A DNA stretch of 64,000 nucleotides from Hungateiclostridiaceae bacterium UBA1305 (GCA_002307275.1 DBTX01000007.1:11806-75805), one strand, 5' to 3'; shown: positions 1-8,393, counted from the first letter of the stretch. The notes: generated by a model not told the origin, from the sequence alone. Translations and numbers: made by a program.

Positions 1-2075
1 CTGAATTTCAATTTCATGGATTCGACGTCGCTTAAGACATTGCCTGAGTTGTACTCATGAAAACCTTTATCCGGGTCTAAGAGATAACTTTTCATAACTT
101 CCGTATTTTTTTCAAAAAGCGCTTCTGCAAATGCCCTGCTTATAAGCTCCCATGACTCAATTGTCGCTGACGATGACTGCAGATCAACATTTTCCTGCGA
201 TTTTGAAACCGCAGTAAAAAAGCCGCCGTCACCTTTCGTAATAGCGAAAGTACTTCCAGCGATTTTTTCTCCGGCTTCGTTCAGTATGGTAAATGTTATT
301 ACATCATCTTTCGGAGAATCATGATTAGGCCGCCAATACAAGGCAAAGGCGCCAGTCGGACGAGTTACGCTATTACCCAAGTCTTTAATAATGGAATTCT
401 GCCATGTAATAAAGCCGCCGGTTTCTGCTTCATACAGGATTTGAGCCGTCGGTCCATCATAGGCAATATCCAACCGGATGCCGGGCGTTGATGACATCGC
501 AGGTGTATACTTGCCGGGAGAAGTTGTCACAAAGAATTTCACGCTATCGGTCTTCCCGGTTTTGGATTCAGCGGCAGGCAGAGCCGAAGCGGATGACGAT
601 CCACCGAAATCAAACAACCTGTATAATGTATCGCCTCCCCGTACGTAAGTAAGTGTACCCAACGTCAAATCAGAGGCATGCAGATACCCATATTCGCCCG
701 CATCAAACTTAACGGCAGAATGGCTGTAATTTCCTGCATTTTGATAACCGACTATATCAACTATGTCAACAAAATCAGCAAACCGATTCTCCATCCGCTC
801 ATAGACCGTTTCCTGCAAAGTATTATTTGAAACTGTATAGACGTACATATTTTTGCTGTTCATAGGGTGAAGCTGCACTGTATTTCCATCCGGGCTGACA
901 GTTACATCGCAGTAATTGTCGCCCTGTGTTGCGGTACATCCGATTGGGTTTAAGTCCAGACTTCGGATAATTTTCTTTGAATTAAGGTCGTATACAAACA
1001 ACCCAAAATAGCCATGAAAAATCACAATATCGTCTGATGCATAGTCAAGTTCCGCCATATCGGCACCGACCTCTTGGTTAAGCGATAATACCGGGGAAGT
1101 CGGTTCCAGCGCCTTTGGCGGATTCGTCAGAAGACACATGGCCGCAGCGACTACAACTGCCGTCGTCACAATCAGCACCCATAGCCCTGGCTTTTTGAAG
1201 CTCATCACGTTCTTGATTCGTCCCTTGATATTTCCTTCTCCGAAAGCAAGAGGGCTGCCGTTAATAAGGCGCCGTCCTGCTGCCAGGGAGAGCAGGGACG
1301 TTGAATACGCCCCCTTGATCCCCCCGCCCATTTCCTTTAGGACCCGCTCGTCGCAGGACATTTCCATGTCCTTGACGCAACTGGAAAGCGCTGCCCACAC
1401 AAGCGGATTGAACCAATGAACGGCAAGTGCAAGAAAAGCAATCATCTTTGAGATATGGTCAAGCCGCCGTATATGCGTTTGTTCGTGCAGAATGATATAA
1501 CTTTGCTCCTGCTCTGTCAAAGAGGACGGCAGATAGATTTTCGGACGTATCACACCGATTACAAAAGGTGTGGCCGTGTGGTCGGAGAGATAAATATTCT
1601 CACGCAGACACACTGCGCCGATAAGTCTTCGGCGCAGCAACAGCAATGATGCCGCACTGTATATCAGCATCGTCGCGATACCGCCAAGCCAGAGCATCGT
1701 CGCAGCAGCCATCTGCCATTCCAGCGGGTCTGCAGCAGTCTGCTCCCCGCCATAAGGCAGATTATCGTTTATAACTTTGCTGATACCAGAGATCGGCAGA
1801 TCTACTTGCGGATATTCCGTATGGACAATATCGGCGGGGATATAGGTGATGCTGCCGTTTGTTACCACAGGCGCATGAAAGACGCCGAGCAGCGAGAATT
1901 CCGATGAAAACGCCACAGGGCAGACAAGCCGGAATAATACGACCGACCAAAGCGCATAAGAAAATATCTTCGGCGCTTTTCTCAGCAAAATGCGGGCAAG
2001 CAGCACAAGAACGATGACGACCCCTGCAGTAAGGCTCATATTAAGGATTTTTGGCAACAGCGTATAAACCCACAT
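1..2075 (-). CDS. M56 family (BlaR1-type) membrane metallopeptidase, partial
   Basis: Reading the minus strand from an ATG at 2075, the frame stays open to the left edge (about 691 codons), so the C-terminus is missing. The N-terminus has hydrophobic helices typical of BlaR1/MecR1-like antirepressors. The zinc protease motif HEQTH lies at about residues 197-201, followed by RRLDH, and a further membrane helix lies near residue 300. After it comes a long extracytoplasmic part of some 380 residues that I do not recognise; it does not look like the penicillin-binding sensor of BlaR1. The start ATG overlaps the stop of the BlaI-type gene by one base (TAATG), so the two are translationally coupled. 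By family knowledge the peptidase senses an envelope signal and leads to cleavage of its partner repressor. The ligand is unknown. Confidence 0.85.
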   Translation of the reverse strand, partial: MWVYTLLPKILNMSLTAGVVIVLVLLARILLRKAPKIFSYALWSVVLFRLVCPVAFSSEFSLLGVFHAPVVTNGSITYIPADIVHTEYPQVDLPISGISKVINDNLPYGGEQTAADPLEWQMAAATMLWLGGIATMLIYSAASLLLLRRRLIGAVCLRENIYLSDHTATPFVIGVIRPKIYLPSSLTEQEQSYIILHEQTHIRRLDHISKMIAFLALAVHWFNPLVWAALSSCVKDMEMSCDERVLKEMGGGIKGAYSTSLLSLAAGRRLINGSPLAFGEGNIKGRIKNVMSFKKPGLWVLIVTTAVVVAAAMCLLTNPPKALEPTSPVLSLNQEVGADMAELDYASDDIVIFHGYFGLFVYDLNSKKIIRSLDLNPIGCTATQGDNYCDVTVSPDGNTVQLHPMNSKNMYVYTVSNNTLQETVYERMENRFADFVDIVDIVGYQNAGNYSHSAVKFDAGEYGYLHASDLTLGTLTYVRGGDTLYRLFDFGGSSSASALPAAESKTGKTDSVKFFVTTSPGKYTPAMSSTPGIRLDIAYDGPTAQILYEAETGGFITWQNSIIKDLGNSVTRPTGAFALYWRPNHDSPKDDVITFTILNEAGEKIAGSTFAITKGDGGFFTAVSKSQENVDLQSSSATIESWELISRAFAEALFEKNTEVMKSYLLDPDKGFHEYNSGNVLSDVESMKLKF

Positions 2076-2440
2076 TAAAACTCACCCCGCTTTTCATCGA
2101 TGAGCCTCTGCAAATCGTTGATTTCCTTTTCTGATAATTTTTTTCTTAGGGTAAATGCCGCTATAAATTGCGGAAGCGAGCCATCAAAGGTCTCTTCCAC
2201 GAATTTCTCGCTTTGCAGGGCATTGAACTCCTGCTTGCTCATAAGATGAGAAACAATGCCGCCTTTGTTCTGAAAAATGCTGCGTTCACAAAGCCGACGA
2301 AGCATTGTATAGGTAGTGGATTTTTTCCAGATTAATTCCTTTTCACAAAGCTTCACCAAGTCGCCCGATGAGATAGGCTCATTGTCCCACATGAGCTCCG
2401 CGAACTTCGTTTCCATAGCTCCTAATTTATAATTTTCCAT
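2075..2440 (-). CDS. BlaI/MecI/CopY-family transcriptional repressor
   Basis: This 121-residue protein has the winged-helix fold of the BlaI/MecI family: MWDNEPISSGDLV, then WKKSTTYTMLRRLCERS for the recognition helix and wing, and a C-terminal helical dimerisation part containing FDGSLPQFIAAF. The ribosome binding site AAGGAG sits 9 bases before the ATG. It forms a two-gene operon with the M56 peptidase downstream, the classic repressor plus antirepressor arrangement. It is clearly paralogous to the divergent repressor at 2683-3051, sharing WK-x-TTTYT-x-L-x-RLC and FDGSLPQFIAAF. An inverted repeat in its promoter (2479-2501) is probably its operator. Confidence 0.9.
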   Translation of the reverse strand: MENYKLGAMETKFAELMWDNEPISSGDLVKLCEKELIWKKSTTYTMLRRLCERSIFQNKGGIVSHLMSKQEFNALQSEKFVEETFDGSLPQFIAAFTLRKKLSEKEINDLQRLIDEKRGEF

Positions 2441-2478
2441 AAGCTCACGCTCCTTGAGTTTAATATCATTAAACCGCA

Positions 2479-2513
2479 GTCTAAGTTTAATACCGTTAGA
2501 CCCATAATGTCAA
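2479..2513 (-). promoter_or_regulatory. Promoter with inverted-repeat operator of the BlaI-type/M56 operon
   Basis: On the minus strand a -35 element TTGACA (2508-2513) is followed by GTCTAA...TTAGAC, an inverted repeat with 11 bases between the arms (2479-2501). One arm lies inside the -35/-10 spacer. The same TTAGAC/GTCTAA half-sites occur in the promoter of the second BlaI-type gene at 2641-2660, which supports a shared operator. That BlaI-type proteins bind here is inference. Confidence 0.6.
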
Positions 2514-2618
2514 TAGCCAATGGAAAAATTACACCAATACCACCTATAGTCCTCCTTTAGTTGCTCCGGCGATTAAGCAGCCGGAAGCCGACCTCTGCCG
2601 GTCATCAATATTTCTTTA

Positions 2619-2660
2619 TTGACAGTATCAGTCGAAGATGTTAGACTTAATTCAGTCTAA
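2619..2660 (+). promoter_or_regulatory. Promoter and operator of the second BlaI-type gene
   Basis: A consensus -35 TTGACA (2619-2624) and a -10 TAGACT (2642-2647) are 17 bases apart. The -10 lies inside a perfect inverted repeat, TTAGAC-N8-GTCTAA (2641-2660). A repressor bound here would block RNA polymerase directly. Half-sites match those of the neighbouring operator at 2479-2501. Confidence 0.65.
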
Positions 2661-2682
2661 TGTGTTCGACTGGAGGCATCCT

Positions 2683-3051
2683 ATGAATCAAGACCTGAAG
2701 CTTAGCAATGCGGACTACCGTCTCCTTTCAATCGTATGGGATGCGGAACCAATTGCATCGCCAAAGCTTTGTAAACTGGCCGAAACGCATCTCGGCTGGA
2801 AGCGCACCACCACATATACTGTTCTAAAGAGGCTTTGCGATAAAAATCTGCTTCAAAATGAAAATACAATCGTTTCTTCACTGGTTGGACGCCAACAGGT
2901 ACAAAAAGTCGAAAGCCGTGAGGTGCTTAACCGCAGCTTCGATGGCTCACTGCCGCAGTTTATCGCTGCGTTTTTGGGCGACGAAAAAATAACTGATGAT
3001 GAGGCGGAGCAGATCAAGCAGATGATTGACGAGTACAGGAGGCGAAAGTGA
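2683..3051 (+). CDS. Second BlaI/MecI-family transcriptional repressor
   Basis: About 122 residues when started at the ATG at 2683, which has GGAGG at 2672-2676. An upstream in-frame ATG at 2638 lies before the -10 element and is therefore unlikely to be used. Domains match the BlaI family: SIVWDAEPIASPKLC, WKRTTTYTVLKRLCDKN, and the C-terminal FDGSLPQFIAAF seen also in the divergent paralogue. Its stop codon overlaps the ATG of an M56 peptidase remnant, so this was once a normal repressor/antirepressor pair. With its partner lost, the protein may act as an uninducible repressor or respond to the neighbouring M56 peptidase; both are inference. Confidence 0.87.
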   Translation: MNQDLKLSNADYRLLSIVWDAEPIASPKLCKLAETHLGWKRTTTYTVLKRLCDKNLLQNENTIVSSLVGRQQVQKVESREVLNRSFDGSLPQFIAAFLGDEKITDDEAEQIKQMIDEYRRRK

Positions 3052-3104
3052 TGGAAGAATTATTCCTGCAAATTCTCAATATGAGCATCACTGCAACCTA
3101 TGGG
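3051..3104 (+). pseudogene. N-terminal stub of an M56 (BlaR1-type) peptidase
   Basis: An ATG overlapping the repressor stop codon starts MEELFLQILNMSITATY, which matches the first membrane segment of BlaR1-like proteins and the neighbour's MWVYTLLPKILNMSLTA. After about 17 residues the homology stops, and the frame only continues to 3221 as antisense of the GtrA-like gene. The rest of the peptidase, including its HExxH site, is missing, which points to a deletion ending near 3104. Confidence 0.6.
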
Positions 3105-3131
3105 AAGTCATTAACGAAGGCATTTGATCCG

Positions 3132-3596
3132 TCAGTTTATTTGCTGAAATCTTTCCCGCTCCTTCTGTCCCAGCTCATTTGTATTAATAGAATTTCGATA
3201 TACGAAAAAGCGGCAAACTAAAAACTCCGTTATAAAATTGATAACCATTGTTCCGATAAGCACAAGATAATCATTCCAGCCAATCTTCGTCAGGTAATCA
3301 CCCCACCAGGTCGACAGGGGGGTAAACACACAATAATAGCCTATCACCTTCATCATCGCTATGGGGATGTTGGCCACAGACTTGAAGGTGAACCTCCGGT
3401 TGACTGTGAAATTGTAAATAACGGATAAAATAAGCGCAATCAGATAACACGGCCAATACGTAAAAGGCGTAAGCTCGTTCAACAGGGTAAAGCTGACTAC
3501 CTGAACAACGCCAGCCGAAATTGAAAACATTGTGAACTTTAAAAATTGTACTGTGTTTTGTTTTGCACTCAACGGGACTCCGGTTTTTTTGGCCAT
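3132..3596 (-). CDS. GtrA-like family membrane protein
   Basis: This 154-residue protein has the four membrane helices and sequence pattern of the GtrA family: VQFLKFTMFSISAGVVQVVSFTLLNEL, YLIALILSVIYNFTVNRRFTFKS and a last helix ending in EFLVCRFFVYRNS. The N-(F/Y)-x-x-NRR-(F/W)-TF motif is the family hallmark. GtrA-like proteins are thought to move lipid-linked sugars across the cytoplasmic membrane in cell-surface polysaccharide or teichoic acid modification. No glycosyltransferase partner is seen next to it. Its 3' end lies against the broken M56 gene. Confidence 0.85.
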   Translation of the reverse strand: MAKKTGVPLSAKQNTVQFLKFTMFSISAGVVQVVSFTLLNELTPFTYWPCYLIALILSVIYNFTVNRRFTFKSVANIPIAMMKVIGYYCVFTPLSTWWGDYLTKIGWNDYLVLIGTMVINFITEFLVCRFFVYRNSINTNELGQKERERFQQIN

Positions 3597-3603
3597 TTTT
3601 TTC

Positions 3604-3753
3604 TCACTTTTTCAAAAAAGTTATTGGAAGGTCCTCGACATCAATTACCATATTGATAATATGTAAAATTTCCAACGGAAATCTGGCTTTCATCTCCCCA
3701 TTGAAATACAGAGTATTCCCGCCGATAGTCCTAAAACAATGAAAGCCCTTATT
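3604..3753 (-). other. Short open frame, possible C-terminal gene remnant
   Basis: Upstream of the GtrA-like gene the minus strand has about 49 codons without an in-frame start, ending at a TGA at 3604-3606. The translation (GGNTLYFNGEMKARFPLEI, then HIINMVIDVEDLPITFLKK) looks protein-like, but I do not recognise it. It may be the tail of a gene truncated by the same events that removed the M56 gene. Confidence 0.25.
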
Positions 3754-3791
3754 TCAAGGACTTCTCATTGTATTTAGTTTGAGTACTTATT

Positions 3792-3874
<83 letters not shown>

Positions 3875-3975
3875 AAGTGGGTTTCAGAATGTCATTCCAT
3901 AACTATATTTTTTCTATGGGCCGTATGACATTTTCAATGTACAATTTAATATTATAGATGCGAACGCTTATAGTG

Positions 3976-4545
3976 TCAAGTTGGGGACGCTTTTTTCGCA
4001 TCATCATTTTTTATCCAATTTTCTTTTTCCAGCAAAAAGGATGCTCCTGCAAATTCAATAGGATTTCCCTCTGGTGTTTTTCGGAATGATACAATACCTT
4101 CACCCGATTTAATGAATCCCAATTTGTTTAATAATTTACATGAAGGAAAATTCAAATTTGCAGTACCACTGGTTATTCTCTTAATATCTAACATATCAAA
4201 TGCATAATTTATTATTGCAATACACGATTCTGTAGCATAACCTTTGCCTTGATATGCTGAACTGAAGCAATAACCTAAATCTTTTTCCTCAGTATTTTCG
4301 CCATTTAGAGAAATATAACCAATGACTTTTTTATCAATCAATTCATAAACAGCTAAAAAACTATTGTCCTTAGTAAACCACTCGGTTACTCCTTTTACCT
4401 CATCCTCTGCAGTAGGAAACTGATAATCATAAATTGCATATTCCGAAGCTTCTTTATCAATAACAATTTCCTGTAAATCTTTCCAATCATCAATAACAAA
4501 ATTTCTAATTTCCAGCCTTCTTGTTTTAATATTTATCATTTTCAA
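3976..4545 (-). CDS. GNAT acetyltransferase, RimJ/RimL type
   Basis: This 189-residue protein starts IKTRRLEIRNFVIDDW, a RimJ/RimL-like opening. It contains the acetyl-CoA binding stretch LGYCFSSAYQGKGYATESC (Q/R-x-x-G-x-G/A loop) and the C-terminal NFPSCKLLNKLGFIKSGEG, where members of this family have N-x-x-S-x-x-x-LEKLGF. It probably acetylates a small molecule, an antibiotic or a protein N-terminus; the substrate cannot be told. The last ten or so residues (DDAKKASPT) are encoded by DNA resembling a short dispersed repeat found also near 25252 and 40884, so the normal C-terminus may have been replaced. Confidence 0.85.
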   Translation of the reverse strand: MKMINIKTRRLEIRNFVIDDWKDLQEIVIDKEASEYAIYDYQFPTAEDEVKGVTEWFTKDNSFLAVYELIDKKVIGYISLNGENTEEKDLGYCFSSAYQGKGYATESCIAIINYAFDMLDIKRITSGTANLNFPSCKLLNKLGFIKSGEGIVSFRKTPEGNPIEFAGASFLLEKENWIKNDDAKKASPT

Positions 4546-4637
4546 TTCCTCTAAAAATTTATTTCTTATTTTGCTATATCCCAGGGGTTATGTTCATGTA
4601 AATCATATGGGGTTATCATAATACCTCCAACATACCG

Positions 4638-5144
4638 CTAATCTTTCACCAATGCATACATTTTCATATCCAGTATTTCACCGTTTTTGACAGCATTTTT
4701 TCTTAACGTTCCCTCCAATACAAATCCTGCCTTTTCCAAGATGCGGCAGGAAGCAGTATTAAAGGCAAATGGCTCAGCAAAAATGCGTAATATGTCAGTG
4801 TTTTTAAATATATGATTACATGCTTCTTTGACTGCAATAGTACCAATTCCTTTACCCCACCATGGCTCAGCAACATAATAGCCCATTTCAGCAGTACGTT
4901 GGTGAATGTTGTCTTTGCGAAAAACCCCAATACTGCCTACGGCTTTATTGTCTACTGTTATAGCCCAAACGTATTGACTGTCTTTTTCTGATTTTAAAAC
5001 AGAAGATATAAATGCCTCTGCATCAGCAAGAGTATATGGATACGGGATACCGTCCCTCAAATTATCTTGTACTTTTTTATTGTTTAAAGCACCTGCAAGA
5101 TGATGTGTATCACCAATTTCCCACTTTCGAATTTTTACCTCCAT
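4638..5144 (-). CDS. GNAT acetyltransferase
   Basis: 168 residues, with GGAGG nine bases before the ATG. The fold signature is AEMGYYVAEPWWGKGIGTIAVKEA, containing the acetyl-CoA pyrophosphate loop W-x-GKGIGT, followed by FAFNTASCRILEKAGFVLEGTLRKNAVKNGE, which is typical of RimJ/RimL-like N-acetyltransferases in Firmicutes. Substrate unknown. It is the second of three GNAT-type genes in a row on this strand. They are separated by ordinary intergenic gaps, so they need not be one operon. Confidence 0.88.
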   Translation of the reverse strand: MEVKIRKWEIGDTHHLAGALNNKKVQDNLRDGIPYPYTLADAEAFISSVLKSEKDSQYVWAITVDNKAVGSIGVFRKDNIHQRTAEMGYYVAEPWWGKGIGTIAVKEACNHIFKNTDILRIFAEPFAFNTASCRILEKAGFVLEGTLRKNAVKNGEILDMKMYALVKD

Positions 5145-5186
5145 CGTTGTATACCTCCATAGATGTGAACTTATTTTGAATGCATT

Positions 5187-5462
5187 TTATGCCCTTACCC
5201 TACCCCTATTGGGATTGACATTTATATCTTCATCTTTCATGTCATTATTTCTGTTTATATTTTTTTCATTTTCTTCTTGTTTTAAATACTTCTCTAATTC
5301 AAACTGATTCCTGGAACGTATTTCTTCTGCTCTAATTGTTGTTTCAGCATTAATTCTGGCAATTTCCAATTTGTATTTGATTATTTTATTTACAATATAT
5401 GGCGTTATTAATAACATTGTAAAACCTAAACAACCTATCACAATACCCCATGTTTCGCCCAT
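5187..5462 (-). CDS. Small single-span membrane protein with charged tail
   Basis: I do not recognise this protein. The best start is the ATG at 5462, with GGGAGG 8 bases upstream, giving about 91 residues. Residues 5-28 form one hydrophobic helix (WGIVIGCLGFTMLLITPYIV), followed by a strongly charged, probably helical cytoplasmic tail rich in Glu, Lys, Asn and Arg (KYLKQEENEKNINRNND). The layout resembles small membrane proteins of unknown function often seen in Firmicutes. No partner gene is evident. Confidence 0.55.
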   Translation of the reverse strand: MGETWGIVIGCLGFTMLLITPYIVNKIIKYKLEIARINAETTIRAEEIRSRNQFELEKYLKQEENEKNINRNNDMKDEDINVNPNRGRVRA

Positions 5463-5527
5463 TTTATGATCCTCCCATTTTTGATTCATTTTCACCAAGT
5501 TGACAGTGCATCTTCTTTGTACTTAAC

Positions 5528-5927
5528 TTACTTCATTAGACTTTTACCTTCACTAAATCCAATTCCTATCGACTCACCAATATTCCAATACCTGTTGTCC
5601 ATACTGTATAAAACAGGGTTTACTTTTTTCGTATCCGGAAACCCATTTGATAAGCATTCCTGATTCACATATACTTCTGCTACTTGTGCAAGCTTTTGTT
5701 CCATAACCCTTGCCGCGGAAGGATTCTTCAAAATAAATCAAATTCAGGAATGGAATGAGATCCCAGAATAAATTATACCTCATTACTCCTATTGGCTTGT
5801 CGTCATCTTTGATAATATAACCTCTGTTATCTCGTATTTTTAGCGTCAATTCTGCATCCGCTATATATTTGTCAAGGGTATACCAGAAGCTCCTAAGCTG
5901 TTCGGTTGCATATTCAATTGAAAACAT
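5528..5927 (-). pseudogene. Frameshifted GNAT acetyltransferase
   Basis: The first 75 codons from 5927 read as an intact GNAT domain: FSIEYATEQLRSFWYTLDKYI, GYIIKDDDKPIGVMRYNLFWD, then the acetyl-CoA loop FRGKGYGTK. After GYGTK near 5700 the expected LME-W-E-x-D-M-x-x-x-GF and FYRKLGY motifs are absent. The frame instead gives a cysteine- and serine-rich stretch to 5574, and a second frame stays open to 5528. The simplest reading is one or more frameshifts or a small rearrangement in the C-terminal half. A sequencing error or a real, divergent short protein cannot be excluded. Confidence 0.5.
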
Positions 5928-6243
5928 GTTTTTACCCTCCTTTAATCAAAGTAGTGCCTTTGCACTTAGCATATTGTACTAATGGCAAAACCAATATTTA
6001 CTTAAATCTTCACCCTCTCAATTTGTAAAAACCGCGATACGATGTCGATAAATAAAACTTCAGTTGTTTGTAGCACTTATGCTTAATATAGAAATTATAT
6101 AGAATACTGTTAATATTTGCAAATATTCTTGTAAAATATTATTGAAATATATTTTTGGCAGGATTACCAATATGAATATTAAGAGTCTTGAAAATGCATG
6201 AAATACGTGGGGCAACCAGCAGGAACCAGCCCGAAGGCCCCGC
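5928..6243. other. Intergenic stretch with no recognised element
   Basis: About 315 AT-rich bases between the broken GNAT gene and the ArsR-type gene. I see no open frame of note, tRNA or strong terminator. Only the last 40 bases are GC-richer. Confidence 0.5.
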
Positions 6244-6660
6244 TTACATATGCTTCACATGCTCCAGGCCCTGATTAAAAAGCTGCAGGATATGGTCATC
6301 ATCGAGAGAGTAGTAGACTGACTTTCCTTCTTTACGGAACTTGACAAGCTTCATGTTACGCATGAGCCTCAGCTGGTGGGAGACGGCAGATTGCGTCATT
6401 TCTATCGTTTCGGCAATATCACATACGCACAGGTCGCAGCATGAAAGCGCAAAAATGATTTTTATCCTGGTCTGGTCACCCAGCAGCTTGAATATTTCAG
6501 AAAGTCTCAGCGAATCATCATCACAAATCATACATGTCTTGACCTTACTGATATTCTCCGGATTTGTTTTACACTCTTCACACCTGTCATTCATTTCCGC
6601 CATCATATTCATCTCCAACCTTCCAGGCATTGTCCTGTTTTTAATTTTATCATATTCCAA
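6244..6660 (-). CDS. ArsR/SmtB-family metalloregulator (CadC-like)
   Basis: A winged-helix repressor of the ArsR/SmtB family: LRLSEIFKLLGDQTRIKIIFAL, then CDLCVCDIAE, the classic alpha-3 metal-binding motif (C-x-C in a helix), then MTQSAVSHQLRLMRNMKLVKFRKEGKSVYYSL and a C-terminal DDDHILQLFNQGLEHVKHM that could supply alpha-5 metal ligands. Two further cysteine pairs sit in the N-terminal arm (CEECKTNP, CMICDD), as in CadC-type cadmium/lead/zinc sensors. The exact start is uncertain; several ATGs at the N-terminus carry GGAAGG or GGAG upstream. No metal transporter gene is adjacent, so its target is unclear. It lies about 32 kb from the hgcAB genes. Confidence 0.88.
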   Translation of the reverse strand: MEYDKIKNRTMPGRLEMNMMAEMNDRCEECKTNPENISKVKTCMICDDDSLRLSEIFKLLGDQTRIKIIFALSCCDLCVCDIAETIEMTQSAVSHQLRLMRNMKLVKFRKEGKSVYYSLDDDHILQLFNQGLEHVKHM

Positions 6661-6833
6661 TTGTGAAAAACAGTCAAATAATCAGACTATCAGATTGGCA
6701 GCTATAAAGCGTCAGGGTTTACAGTATACAGGGAGTTCCCGAGCGGACTCCTGCATAGAAAATAATAATTATGGTTGCCGTACTGTCAGGTAATTGTTAT
6801 ATTTAGAGTATATGAATCACAGGAGATAAATAA

Positions 6834-7679
6834 ATGATTTTTTACATATTGCTTGCGTTGATCGCTGCTGTGCTGATCTATATGTACATTGAAGCCGGAT
6901 GGGTCAAGATTGAAAAGCTAAATTTCTCTAAATATGGGGAAGTTCTGAACATGGCAGGTCTGAACACGTCAAGTCTAAACGGGGCAGGCCTTAAAATAAT
7001 GCATCTTACTGACTTGCATGTTTATCTATCAAGGGTACCGGCCGCCAAAATAAGAGACACTGTCCTTGTGGAAAATCCGGATATCATACTGATCTCAGGC
7101 GACTATATCGACAAACCTGAACATATATTTCGTTTTCTCAGATATCTAAACAACTTCAGCAAAGGCTACAGAACGATAATCTGCCTTGGAAACCATGATT
7201 TACGCGCTTTAGGCAGGAGGAAGCCAGCCATTGACAAATTTATCGCCGATATAGAGGCACTGAAGGTTGAAGTATTGATAAACAGGACTGTTGTGGTTGA
7301 AAAGCAGGGTAAGAAATACAATATCATTGGTCTGGATGATCTTCGTGAGGGCCACCCGGATATTGAAAAGGCTTTAGCTGGCTGTGTACCGGGTATCCCT
7401 AAAATATCACTAACTCATAATCCGGATCTTGTTCTCCATATTCCTGATAAGTGCGTCGATTATATGTTCTGCGGACATTTCCACGGCGGTCAGATATGGA
7501 TGCCCTTCAATCTTGAGTTCATTCTGCTGCGTAATGAACAGTTGTGCAGGATGGGCATCAAGAGAGGTTATCATGAGGTAAACGGAATCAAAATGTATCT
7601 GAACAGGGGGCTGGGAAATGTAATGGTACCGATGCGGCTGTTTTCCCGACCGGAAATACTGATTTGCACGATAGCATAA
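6834..7679 (+). CDS. Membrane-anchored metallophosphoesterase (YkuE-like)
   Basis: A 281-residue calcineurin-like phosphoesterase with an N-terminal membrane anchor (residues 2-20, FYILLALIAAVLIYMYIEA). All metal-site motifs are present in order: HLTDLHV (D-x-H), ISGDYID (GD), CLGNHDLR (GNHD), LTHNPD (H) and FCGHFHGGQ (GHxH). Length and order fit the YkuE/YaeI group, which includes UDP-diacylglucosamine hydrolase-like and lipid-phosphate enzymes; the substrate here is unknown. It starts with a good AGGAGATAAATA ribosome binding site and appears to be a single-gene unit. Confidence 0.88.
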   Translation: MIFYILLALIAAVLIYMYIEAGWVKIEKLNFSKYGEVLNMAGLNTSSLNGAGLKIMHLTDLHVYLSRVPAAKIRDTVLVENPDIILISGDYIDKPEHIFRFLRYLNNFSKGYRTIICLGNHDLRALGRRKPAIDKFIADIEALKVEVLINRTVVVEKQGKKYNIIGLDDLREGHPDIEKALAGCVPGIPKISLTHNPDLVLHIPDKCVDYMFCGHFHGGQIWMPFNLEFILLRNEQLCRMGIKRGYHEVNGIKMYLNRGLGNVMVPMRLFSRPEILICTIA

Positions 7680-7722
7680 CTGCTTTGTCCTATTTAATAA
7701 AGCATAACAAAAGAGGTGCTGT

Positions 7723-8118
7723 ATGTCACAAAACGCAAAAGAGACAAGAATATTCAATAATCCCATCCTGCCGGGGTTCTACCCGGATCCGTCCATATGC
7801 CGTGTCGGTGAGGACTACTATCTGGTCAATTCCACTTTCTTCCATTTCCCTGGTGTCCCGGTATTCCACAGCCGCGACCTTATTGTTCTTCGATGATCAA
7901 TTCCGCTTCGAGTATGCACTGGGGTATGAACAAAAAGAAATACGTCTGATAAAGCGGGAAGCCGGCCGGGAATCGTTGATCGCAAGCGAAGTATTCAAGG
8001 CGTTTCCCCTCTATTTAAAGGTATCGGCGGAAGGTCAGGATTACAGCTTCCGGTACGGGCAAACGGAATCGGTCGAATTGCTGCTTGCCGGCAAAATTGA
8101 CGGAAGGATCCTGAGCAC
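7723..8118 (+). pseudogene. GH43 xylosidase-like gene with large internal deletion
   Basis: After AGAGGTG, an ATG at 7723 begins a GH43 (beta-xylosidase) N-terminus: FNNPILPGFYPDPSICRVG, then EDYYLVNSTFFHFPGVPVFHSRDL, including the catalytic-base region PDPS. Near 7880 it shifts frame into a C-terminal beta-sandwich typical of the same family (FFDDQFRFEYALGYEQKEI, later YSFRYGQTESVELLLAGKIDGRILST). Roughly 350 residues expected between these parts are missing. The fragment ends abruptly at about 8118, where an antisense prolyl-tRNA synthetase fragment begins. Confidence 0.75.
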
Positions 8119-8363
8119 AAGCGACCTATCAAAAAGCATAGTGAGATTGTCATTAAGATCATACGGCCCGATAAAGCCTGCGCAAAGGTTGCTTTCTTCC
8201 GTTATATCCGCCGAATGTATGTCATAGCCGAAATAATTAGTGAGCTTCGTTTCATTGCGACATATTTCATGAAACCGCCACGCAGCATGAGAACATGACT
8301 GTCTATGACGCATTCGGAAGGTCTTTCTTTAAATCTGCTGCCAACAAGCTTCTCAAGCTTCAT
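8119..8363 (-). pseudogene. Prolyl-tRNA synthetase remnant (N-terminus joined to editing-domain piece)
   Basis: On the minus strand an ATG at 8361-8363 with GAGAGGTG upstream starts MKLEKLVGSRFKERPSECVI, then DSHVLMLRGGFMKYV, a clear class II prolyl-tRNA synthetase N-terminus. With a frame change it continues as NETKLTNYFGYDIHSADITE, then ESNLCAGFIGPYDL and NLTMLFDRSL, which resembles the inserted editing domain of bacterial ProRS. The aminoacylation core between and after these parts is deleted. An intact proS must exist elsewhere in the genome. It abuts a truncated GH43 gene in the opposite orientation, so at least two deletions or joins shaped this spot. Confidence 0.7.
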
Positions 8364-8393
8364 TTTCGACACCTCTCAAATCTTAGAAAAAAA

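Noticed and set aside
7664..8227. Intact 187-residue protein
   Set aside because: It is a composite of metallophosphoesterase tail, out-of-frame sequence, GH43 C-terminal piece and antisense ProRS; no real start.
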